Made by a program: the position numbers and the translations under genes. Of a stretch of DNA of 31,073 nucleotides, positions 8,244-15,598 are shown one piece after another. How positions within the stretch are numbered: the first letter of the stretch is position 1; the number at the start of each line of letters is the position of its first letter. The notes below the pieces were generated by a model, which ran no database searches, had not been told where the DNA came from, and saw nothing but the letters and a program-made list of their open reading frames with translations. The DNA is from an uncultured Duganella sp. (GTDB lineage Bacteria; Pseudomonadota; Gammaproteobacteria; Burkholderiales; Burkholderiaceae), in contig CAMLRG010000048.1 of NCBI GenBank assembly GCA_946482335.1, positions 1-31,073 of the forward strand, read 5' to 3'.

Positions 8244-9080
8244 ATGCAGACTTCGCACCGGCTTGCAACCGCAATAGTGGCGACGTTTTTCGCCGCCGCC
8301 ACCTTGCCCGTATGGGCCGCACCGCGCTTCCTGGAAGGCGCGGTGTCGTTTTCCGGGATGCGGATGACGACCACGGCCATCGCCCCCGATGGCCCCACGC
8401 CTGGCCTGATCCAGACCATCGGGCCGTTTGGCCACCTGGTCAACGAGCTGTGCTTCAAGCCGGCTTACTGCGAGCGGGTCTATGTCTACGATGCGTCCTA
8501 CCGTCCGGGCAGCACGCCAATGCCGCTGCACACGGAGCTTGCATTCTTCGGCAGTTCCGTCTCTGGCGACGTTGCGCCCGGCATGACTTCCATCGCCACC
8601 CACATCGAATTCACCGAGGGCGTCAGGCAGAACAGCGGCCTGGCGAGCGCGGAATTCATGGTTCCCATGTTCGACGTATTGCCGAACACCGTGGCCAGCT
8701 TCAGCGCCCGCCTGCATGGCAGGCTCAGCGCGATCGATCCCGAATTCCCCTACCGTGGCATGCTGTTTGCGTGGAGCAGCCTGTCGGGGGGAGAAGTCGA
8801 GCCGCAAATTGCCGAGCTCACGCTGTTCCCCAGCCCGGTCGCCCAGACCTTCGACCAGCTTGTGACCCTCTCCGTACGTAACGATACGGAGACAAGCCAG
8901 CGGGCATGGTGGACCATGCGCTCCGGCTTCGAATTGTCGCTCCCGGTGCCGGAGCCTGCATCGTGGCTGATGCTGCTGGCGGGCCTGGCTGTGCTTGCCG
9001 GGGTTCAGCCGGTGCGCGGCGGGGCGAGCTGGAGCCAGGTCAGGCGCCAGCTGCCATCGTGGCGGCCGCCTGCCTCGTAG
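8244..9080 (+). CDS. PEP-CTERM sorting-domain surface protein with abnormal tail
   Basis: A 278-residue exported protein with a signal peptide (residues 1-25, PVWA|AP), a beta-rich body and a PEP-CTERM motif VPEPASWLMLLAGLAVL. GGAGG lies 6 bases before the ATG. In the family the hydrophobic helix is followed by a short run of Arg/Lys and a stop. Here the frame continues about 25 residues (GVQPVRGGASWSQVRRQL...) and overlaps the 3' end of the convergent GH127 gene by 76 bp. This suggests that the original stop and intergenic DNA were lost. Whether the extended tail still works as a sorting signal is unclear. The C-terminal layout resembles the protein at 5995. Function unknown. Confidence 0.82.
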   Translation: MQTSHRLATAIVATFFAAATLPVWAAPRFLEGAVSFSGMRMTTTAIAPDGPTPGLIQTIGPFGHLVNELCFKPAYCERVYVYDASYRPGSTPMPLHTELAFFGSSVSGDVAPGMTSIATHIEFTEGVRQNSGLASAEFMVPMFDVLPNTVASFSARLHGRLSAIDPEFPYRGMLFAWSSLSGGEVEPQIAELTLFPSPVAQTFDQLVTLSVRNDTETSQRAWWTMRSGFELSLPVPEPASWLMLLAGLAVLAGVQPVRGGASWSQVRRQLPSWRPPAS

Positions 9081-10879
9081 TAGGGCACGAAGACCAAGTC
9101 CGGCCGTGATGCCAGCTTCAGGCGCACGGCGGGCCCTTGCGCGCCGGGCGGCAGCGCTTCCGGCGCCATCGACAGCACGCCGGCGTCGGCCAGGATCACG
9201 GTCTCTTCCGTTTTGAAGCCATCGATCAGGCCGGTGGCGTACACCAGGGGGCCGCGCGTGATGGCCGCGTATTCGTAGCGCATCACCTGCTGCGCCACCG
9301 GCGAGCCGTCCGGCGCGCGCGACTCCTGCGTGTTCTGGCTCAGCTTGCGGTGCAGCTGCGGTTGCATCGGCAGGTACAGCTCCACCACATCGCCGGCGCG
9401 CCATTCGCGTTCGAGGCACAGGTAGCTGCCCGGCACCGCCTCCCCGGCCCCGGCGGCTGCGCCGTTCACGCGCAGCGTGGCGCCCGAGGCCCAGGCGGGA
9501 ATGCGCAGCGACAGCGCAAAATGCGCCGGCCGCCCGGGGTGCACGGCAATACGCACCGCGCCGTCCGCCGGGTATGCCGTCTGCTGCTCCAAGCGCACAG
9601 GCCCGGTGCCGGCCAGGTCGAATTGCGCCGCGCCGGGACCATACAGGTTGACTGCAATCTCGTCGGCGCCGCGCAAGGCGTAAGCCACAGCCGGCAATTC
9701 CTCCAGCGCCATCGCGCCGCTCGATTTGCAGCAGCGCCAGTACGTGGTGTACACCCGCTTCCCATTGGGGAAAATGTAGTAGCACCAGTCTTCGCCATTG
9801 GGGGCCTGCGCACCCAGCAAATCGTTGTACGCTGTGCGTTCGATTTCCTCGGCATAGCGTGCCTCGCCCGTGATCGCCAACAGTTCGCGGTTCATCTGCA
9901 GCCACGCCAGCGTCGAACAGGTTTCGATATAGCCATAGGGCGAGAAAGCGCCGTGGTGGTTGAACACTTCGCGCGAACGGTGCGCCACCCCGCCCCACGG
10001 GCCGCCGCCCAGGCTCAGGTGATGTTCGCGCACGCTGTGCCAGACCTTGCCCACCGCTGCCAGGTATTCCGGCTTGCCGGTGGCGCGGTGCAGCTTGGCC
10101 AGGCCGACCATATTCCAGCACAACTGGTAAGCCTTGCCGGTCGCAATCTCGGCCGCGTCGGTGCCTTGCAGCGCTTGCGTCAACAGGTTCAGTTCCGGAC
10201 GCGCATCGGCCTGCGCCACGATCAGCTCCGCCAATTGCAGGTAGCGCGCCTGGCCGGTGCGCAGGTAGAGCTCCGCCGCCGGGTCGAGCAGGATGGTCGC
10301 GGACATGCCGTGGTGGTTGCCCAAGTCGGTGATGTCGACGCCGCCCTGCGTCAGCGCCTGCAGGCACAGGTCGCAGATACGGCAGGCGGCGTCGAGGTAG
10401 CGCGGCTCGTGGAAGTGGCGGTGCACCTCCAGCAAACCGATGATCAGATAGCTGTGGGTCCAGATATCCCAGGTGCGCTGGCCCGGTGCGCCATCCCAGG
10501 TGCGCGGTCCGCGCGGCTGCTTGTGCACGAAACGGCGCTCCTGCGCATAAGTGCCCAGGTAGCCGTCGGCCTCCTGCTGCGCGAGCAGGAAGTCCGCCAC
10601 GCGCCGCACCTGGGCGGCGAGCGCATGCCCCGGGTTGCGGCTGGCTGCACGCGCGGCCGCGTACAGCCATTTGCCGGCATGCTCGCCGTACCAGTCGCCT
10701 TCATGGTTGCAGCATTTGTGCGCCGTCCCGAACAGGGCGATTGCCGGACTGCGCTCGTCTTCGATGAAGTGCGACAGGCGGCCATTGAGGTTGGCCTCCA
10801 GTGCGGCGCCCAGCAGGCCTTGCAGCTGGACTTGTGCCGGCGCCGGAAAACGGATCAACGGCTCCATCTCACGCCGCAT
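9005..10879 (-). CDS. GH127 beta-L-arabinofuranosidase-like glycosidase (DUF1680 fold), cytoplasmic
   Basis: A 624-residue protein with no signal peptide and an (alpha/alpha)6-barrel type sequence from about residue 20 to 400, followed by beta-sandwich domains. It carries the metal/cysteine centre known from Bifidobacterium HypBA1: E319 and C321 (YIETCST) and the adjacent C383-C384 (YWRCCKSSG), of which the first is the expected nucleophile. WDGAPGQRTWDIWTHSYLI and NHHGMSATILLDP are typical substrate-side motifs. It is the last gene of the six-gene operon. The start at 10879 overlaps the upstream stop; ATG 10867, one base after that stop, is an alternative. GH127 includes beta-L-arabinofuranosidases and an aceric-acid hydrolase, so the sugar is not settled. 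No terminator follows, so transcripts may run antisense into the PEP-CTERM gene. Confidence 0.9.
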   Translation of the reverse strand: MRREMEPLIRFPAPAQVQLQGLLGAALEANLNGRLSHFIEDERSPAIALFGTAHKCCNHEGDWYGEHAGKWLYAAARAASRNPGHALAAQVRRVADFLLAQQEADGYLGTYAQERRFVHKQPRGPRTWDGAPGQRTWDIWTHSYLIIGLLEVHRHFHEPRYLDAACRICDLCLQALTQGGVDITDLGNHHGMSATILLDPAAELYLRTGQARYLQLAELIVAQADARPELNLLTQALQGTDAAEIATGKAYQLCWNMVGLAKLHRATGKPEYLAAVGKVWHSVREHHLSLGGGPWGGVAHRSREVFNHHGAFSPYGYIETCSTLAWLQMNRELLAITGEARYAEEIERTAYNDLLGAQAPNGEDWCYYIFPNGKRVYTTYWRCCKSSGAMALEELPAVAYALRGADEIAVNLYGPGAAQFDLAGTGPVRLEQQTAYPADGAVRIAVHPGRPAHFALSLRIPAWASGATLRVNGAAAGAGEAVPGSYLCLEREWRAGDVVELYLPMQPQLHRKLSQNTQESRAPDGSPVAQQVMRYEYAAITRGPLVYATGLIDGFKTEETVILADAGVLSMAPEALPPGAQGPAVRLKLASRPDLVFVPYYEAGGRHDGSWRLTWLQLAPPRTG

Positions 10880-13058
10880 CCACCACGCAGCGGAAGCCCA
10901 GCATGCCGGAGCGGTCCTTGGATGGCGCCATCAGCAGGTACTTGCCATGCTGGTCGAGCCGGTGCGCCTGCGGGAAGTACCAGTGCGAGCTTTGCGGAAT
11001 GTACGAGCTGCCTCCGCGCAGCGCGGCGGCGCGCGTATGCTCGTCCTCGAACTCGCTGGTCCATTGCCACACGTTGCCGACCAGGTCCATCACGCCGAAC
11101 GGGCTGGCGCCCTCCGGGTGCGCATCCACGTCGTCCGGCGCCAGCAGCTCGCGTCCCGTGTTCTGCTTCGGCACAGCCTTGTCGTCCCACCGGTCGCCCC
11201 ATGGATAGAGACGGCCATCCGTGCCCTGGGCCGCATACTGCCATTCCCACTCATGCGGCAGGCGCTTGCCGGCCCAGGCGGCGTAAGCGCGCGCATCTTC
11301 CAGGCTGACCCAGGTCACCGGCTTGTTTTCCCAACCCTTGCGCGGCGCCCCATCCTGCCAATCCTTCAGGAAGTTGTGGGCATCGCGCGGCGCGTACCCC
11401 GTCGCATCGAGGAATTGCCTGAACTGGGCGTTGGTGACGTTGTATTTGTCGATGTAAAAAGGCTTCATCTGCATATGGCGGCGATGCGCGCGGCGGCCAA
11501 TGCTCTCCCATGGATACTGGAAGTCCATGCTGGCCCAGGTATAGCCCTCCACTTCGATGCCGGTCACCACGAAGTCGAATTCGCCGCCGGGAATGGCGAC
11601 CATGCCTTCCGGTGCGGACCTTGCCGGCTCGGTCGGCGCAATGTCGACCATTGTCTGCGGCAGCGGCTTCCAGGAACCGGAGTAGCTGCGCAGCGGCGTC
11701 GCCGCCATGCCGGCCATCTTGCGGAGGAAGCCGTCCATGCCGGGCACGGTCGCGCCGCTGTCGATGGCGACGACGGCGCCGAAGCCCCTGGTTTCCAGCG
11801 CCAGTTCGAAGGTGGCGGTGGCATCCTCGCCGCTGCCCTTGATGCGCGGGTTGATGGGGACGCCGTTCCAGACGTCGTAATATGCGCGTCCCTCGGTGTG
11901 CGGCACCACCAGCTGGTCGCCATCCACCTCATACTCGTTGCGGTTGACAATGGTCCACAGCGTGACGCCGTCGGCCGGGAAGCGGCTGGCGAATACGTTC
12001 TGCTGCAGCGCCATCGAATACGGTTCCCAGCCCGGACTGACCAGCTGCCCGGGGAACTGGCGGTAAATGGTGGCGATGCGGCGCAAGGCTTCGCCATCGC
12101 GCTCGGTAAACTGGTTCCAGATGCCCCAGACGTTTTCCCAGGCGGTATAGCCGACGCCATTGAAGAACATGTAATGGAAATCGTCGGTGCGGTCGCGGCA
12201 CCAGCGATTTTCCAGGTTCACCATATGGCGCGACTCGAGCCACTTCACCTTGCTGACGGCGGGAATGATGTCGGTCGATGCCTTGCCCCAGGTCTGCTGG
12301 TTCCACTGCAGCGCTTCGTCGGAGGTCAGGGAGCCTTCGGGCTGGAAGACCATGGGACGGTTGGCCTTGTCCGACACGTCCGCATAGATGCGCGGCACGC
12401 CGTTGTAGGTGTCGCCATTGACGCCGTCGGCAGCGAGCTGCACGGCCAGGCCGGTGACCGCATCCCAGTCCTCCATGCCTTCCGGCCTGGTGCCGTTATC
12501 CCATGGCATGGTCGGCAGGAATACGCGCACGCCGCGCTTCTGGAAGGCTTGCACCGCCTTCTTCAAGCCATCCAGCCCGCCCGGCATGTCACTGGCCAGC
12601 ATGGTCTGGTTGCGGTTGTCGATGCCGATGTTCGGGTAGACGTACCAGATCAGCACACTGTCGATGCCGCCGAAACGTTGTTCCAGGTCGTCCAGGTAGC
12701 GGTCGACCGTGTACTCGCCCTTCACCGGGTCGTAGAAATAGCGGTCCTCCACCATCATCTGGGTGTGGACGAAATTGCGCTGCGACCAGGCCAGCTCCGG
12801 GCGGTCATAACGCGAGCCGTCGTAGCCGGCGCGGATCTTGTGTTCGTGGCGCCAGATCCTCAGTTCCTTGCGCCAGCTCTCCGTGTAATTGTTGACGTCG
12901 ATCTTCCACTTGCCGATGTTGACGTAGGGCCAGTCCGGCGCCTTGCCGGGCGTCGGCAGGTGGGCAGGCAACGTGTGCGGCAGCGGCGTATCCCAATGCT
13001 TGGGCTCCCTGGCGGGCACGGTGCGGGTGTCATAGGTTGGTGGAGGTTTGCCGGTCAT
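10869..13058 (-). CDS. Fusion: glycosidase-like barrel plus FGE/SUMF1-fold domain lacking the catalytic cysteines
   Basis: A 729-residue protein with no signal peptide. Residues 45-440 look like a TIM-barrel glycosidase with a C-terminal beta domain; conserved-looking acids are D216 (NGDTYNG), E283 (LENRW) and E308 (AWENVWG). I could not assign a GH family. Residues 483-729 are an FGE-sulfatase (SUMF1/EgtB/PvdO) fold: MVAIPGGEF, the NVTNAQFRQFLDATGY block, WVSLEDARAYAAWAGKRLPHEWEWQYAA, LYPWGDRWD, MDLVGNVWQWTSEF, RGGSSY and GFRCVVDA. True FGEs bind copper with a Cys pair in the CxxxxC block after RGGS; here that block is YIPQSSHWYF, with no cysteine. FGE activity on a sulfatase is therefore unlikely, and no sulfatase lies nearby. 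GAGGA precedes ATG 13058, and the start overlaps the symporter gene by 29 bp. A role in breaking down or binding the imported glycoside is inferred. Confidence 0.8.
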   Translation of the reverse strand: MTGKPPPTYDTRTVPAREPKHWDTPLPHTLPAHLPTPGKAPDWPYVNIGKWKIDVNNYTESWRKELRIWRHEHKIRAGYDGSRYDRPELAWSQRNFVHTQMMVEDRYFYDPVKGEYTVDRYLDDLEQRFGGIDSVLIWYVYPNIGIDNRNQTMLASDMPGGLDGLKKAVQAFQKRGVRVFLPTMPWDNGTRPEGMEDWDAVTGLAVQLAADGVNGDTYNGVPRIYADVSDKANRPMVFQPEGSLTSDEALQWNQQTWGKASTDIIPAVSKVKWLESRHMVNLENRWCRDRTDDFHYMFFNGVGYTAWENVWGIWNQFTERDGEALRRIATIYRQFPGQLVSPGWEPYSMALQQNVFASRFPADGVTLWTIVNRNEYEVDGDQLVVPHTEGRAYYDVWNGVPINPRIKGSGEDATATFELALETRGFGAVVAIDSGATVPGMDGFLRKMAGMAATPLRSYSGSWKPLPQTMVDIAPTEPARSAPEGMVAIPGGEFDFVVTGIEVEGYTWASMDFQYPWESIGRRAHRRHMQMKPFYIDKYNVTNAQFRQFLDATGYAPRDAHNFLKDWQDGAPRKGWENKPVTWVSLEDARAYAAWAGKRLPHEWEWQYAAQGTDGRLYPWGDRWDDKAVPKQNTGRELLAPDDVDAHPEGASPFGVMDLVGNVWQWTSEFEDEHTRAAALRGGSSYIPQSSHWYFPQAHRLDQHGKYLLMAPSKDRSGMLGFRCVVDAA

Positions 13059-15591
13059 GATGTTCCTCGGTTCTCGATGGTGTGTCTGCGTAGATGGTGA
13101 GGCCCGCCAGCGACTGCTCCGGCGCCTGGAACAGCAGGCTGGCGAGGTAGCCGAAGACGATGCACAGCATGATCGAAATCGGCAGGTAGAAGTAAGGGTG
13201 GACGAGCTTCATCGTCCAGCAAATCGTGGTGAGGATCGAGCTGCACACGATGCCGATGGCCACGCCCTGCCAGTTGGCGCGGCGCGTGAACATGCCCAAT
13301 GTGTAGGCGCCGGCAAAGCCGCCGCTCAGCAGGCCTGCCAGCTCGATCGACACGTCGAACAGCGAGTGCGCATTGAAGCGCGACAGCAGCAGCGCGGCGG
13401 CGATGCCGACCAGGCCCGTGGCCACGGTGGCGATCTCGGCAAACAGCACGCTCTTGCGCGGGCTGGGATGCTTCACCAGCTTTTCATAGAAATCCACCGA
13501 AGCCAGCGTGGCGACGCTGTTCATGATGCCCGACAGCGTGGCCATCGCAGCCGCCAGGATGCCGGCGATGATCAGGCCCGTGATGCCGGTCGGCAGTTCG
13601 GCGGCGATGAACAGCGGGAAGGTGGCGTCCACGTTCAGCAAGGGGTTCATCCGTTCGGGATGGCTCTTGTAATAGGTGTAGAGGGCGGTGCCGATGGTGT
13701 AGAAGATGAAGCCGCCCGGGATGGAGATCGCGGCGAAGGTCCAGATCGACATGGTGGCCTCCCTGGCCGACCGGGTCGACAGCACGCGCTGCATCAGCAC
13801 CTGGTCCTTGGGGAAGGTCAGCACCACGTCGAACACGACGACGAAGATGAAGCCCCAGACGGTCGGCTGGGTCAGGTCCCAGCTGAAGTCGAACAGCTTG
13901 GTCTTGCTTTCCGCGGCGGCGACGCTGACGAATTCCATCACGCCGCCGTCCAGTTTCCACACGATGAAGCCGATGGCGAACAGCGCCCCGCCCATCTTCA
14001 CGAACAGTTGCACGAAGTCGGTCCACACCACGGCCTTCATGCCACCCATCGCGGTGTAGACGATGGTGAAGCCGCCCATGATGATGATGCTCCAGGTGAC
14101 GTCGATGCCGGTGATGGTGGCAATCGCCAGCGAGGGCAGCAGCAGGATCACGCTCATACGGCTGCCGATCTGCACCAGGATGCAGATCAGGCTTGCGATC
14201 ATGCGGATCACCGGGTGGAAGCGGATTTCCAGGTACTGGAACACCGACATCAGGTTCAGCCTGCGCAGCAGGGGCACGATGGCGACGGCGACGAAAGTCA
14301 GCGCCACCACGGCCACCAGGTTGTTGGTCATGTACTGCCAATTGGTCTCGAACGCCTTGGCGGGGATCGCGATATAGCTGATCGAGCTGGTATTGGCCGC
14401 GTACAGGCTGATGCCCGCAGCCCAGAAGGGGATGGAGCGGCCGCCGACGAAGAAGTCCGAGGTCGAATTGCGCTTTTCGCGGATGTAGCAATACCAGCCG
14501 ATGCCCAGCATGCCAGCCAGGTAGGCGACGATGACGATCCAGTCGAAGGTCTTCAGCAGGCGCTTGCCGCTGACGATCTCGGTGTACGCGAGCTTTTGCA
14601 CGCCGCCGGCGTCCGTATAGGCGCGCAGCAAGCCGTTACCCCAGCCTGCGCCGAACTCCGCGGCCCGCGAAGCGGCGGCATCGGCTTCCGGCAGCGGCGA
14701 GACGGCCCACGATCCGGTGATGGTGTGGTAGGTGTACATCTGTGGCGGTGCGCCCGCCGAACCAGGCGGGGTGGCGAGATAGATCACGTGCGCCTGGCCG
14801 GTGGCGCGGACGGCGCCGCGCAGCACGTTGCCGCCGACCGGCTTCATTTCCGCCCAGCCGTTGCGGGCAGTCCAGCGCAGCAGCCGGTCGCCCTGCCCCG
14901 GCGCACCGGCGAGCGTGAGCAGCAACGATGCGTTCTGGGCTGCCAGCGAAGTAATCGCGGTGCCATTCTGGCCCCACGCCGCGAGCGCTTCCCAGGACGC
15001 GCCTTGGGCTGCGGTATCGAGTGCCAGCATGCGCGGTTCGCCGCTTGCGGTTTGGCCGGCGACGTATAGCTTGTCCGCCAGGACTGCGGCGAAGGCGTTG
15101 TTCAAAGGCTCCGGCAACGCCGGCAGGGGTGCCGTTTCGACGGCATGGCCGCGCAGGGATAGCCGCTGCACGCTGGCGGCGCTGTCCGCCGGGCCGGAGA
15201 GCAGCCAGGTATTGCTGGCGCCTACCGCGAAGGCGCGTGCCTGGGGGGCGCTGAAGACGGCACGCCGCCAGCCCTTGCGGTCTTCGTCCAGCAGCCAGCT
15301 TCCCGATTCCGTCTGGGCCAACAGGCGGCCAGCGACGGGAAGCAGTCCGGTGGCAGGCTGCGGCAGCGGCGGCAGTTCGACCTTGCGCATGGTCGCCAGG
15401 TTGTCGGCCAGCGCCTGGCGCGGCGCCAGTATGCCGAGGCATAACGCGGCCAGCGGTGCGGCGAACAGCGCGGCGCTGAGTGCGCCGGTCCGCGCTGCGG
15501 CCAGCGACGCGCGGCCTGCGGTGAAGGCCGCAGCAAGGCGGGCCAGGATGCCCGCCACAGCGCGCGCGATAAATGGAATATGCCCGGTCAT
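13030..15591 (-). CDS. Sodium:solute symporter with N-terminal periplasmic propeller-like domain
   Basis: An 853-residue inner-membrane protein. A hydrophobic signal/anchor is at about residues 1-60 (ends RQALA|DN). It is followed by about 290 extracytoplasmic residues with repeated short strands (for example LPPLPQPATGLLPVAGRLLA, LPALPEPLNNAFAAVLADKLYVAG, MYTYHTITGSW) that look Kelch-like, and then an SSS transporter from about residue 350. That part starts DWIVIVAYLAGMLGIGWY and includes DFFVGGRSIPFWAAGISLYAANTSS, the diagnostic SSS segment, and about 12-13 membrane helices. It should drive Na+-coupled uptake of a sugar or sugar acid; related propeller-SSS proteins occur with NanM-type mutarotase domains. 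GAGG from the preceding stop (TGAGG) serves as ribosome-binding site 5 bases before ATG 15591. It lies 7 bp after the CoA-transferase fusion gene, so translation is probably coupled. Confidence 0.87.
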   Translation of the reverse strand: MTGHIPFIARAVAGILARLAAAFTAGRASLAAARTGALSAALFAAPLAALCLGILAPRQALADNLATMRKVELPPLPQPATGLLPVAGRLLAQTESGSWLLDEDRKGWRRAVFSAPQARAFAVGASNTWLLSGPADSAASVQRLSLRGHAVETAPLPALPEPLNNAFAAVLADKLYVAGQTASGEPRMLALDTAAQGASWEALAAWGQNGTAITSLAAQNASLLLTLAGAPGQGDRLLRWTARNGWAEMKPVGGNVLRGAVRATGQAHVIYLATPPGSAGAPPQMYTYHTITGSWAVSPLPEADAAASRAAEFGAGWGNGLLRAYTDAGGVQKLAYTEIVSGKRLLKTFDWIVIVAYLAGMLGIGWYCYIREKRNSTSDFFVGGRSIPFWAAGISLYAANTSSISYIAIPAKAFETNWQYMTNNLVAVVALTFVAVAIVPLLRRLNLMSVFQYLEIRFHPVIRMIASLICILVQIGSRMSVILLLPSLAIATITGIDVTWSIIIMGGFTIVYTAMGGMKAVVWTDFVQLFVKMGGALFAIGFIVWKLDGGVMEFVSVAAAESKTKLFDFSWDLTQPTVWGFIFVVVFDVVLTFPKDQVLMQRVLSTRSAREATMSIWTFAAISIPGGFIFYTIGTALYTYYKSHPERMNPLLNVDATFPLFIAAELPTGITGLIIAGILAAAMATLSGIMNSVATLASVDFYEKLVKHPSPRKSVLFAEIATVATGLVGIAAALLLSRFNAHSLFDVSIELAGLLSGGFAGAYTLGMFTRRANWQGVAIGIVCSSILTTICWTMKLVHPYFYLPISIMLCIVFGYLASLLFQAPEQSLAGLTIYADTPSRTEEHHDRQTSTNL

Positions 15592-15598
15592 GAACACC

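Noticed and set aside
10869..13058. Calling this an active sulfatase-maturing formylglycine-generating enzyme
   Set aside because: The catalytic cysteine block is absent, and there is no sulfatase gene in the window.
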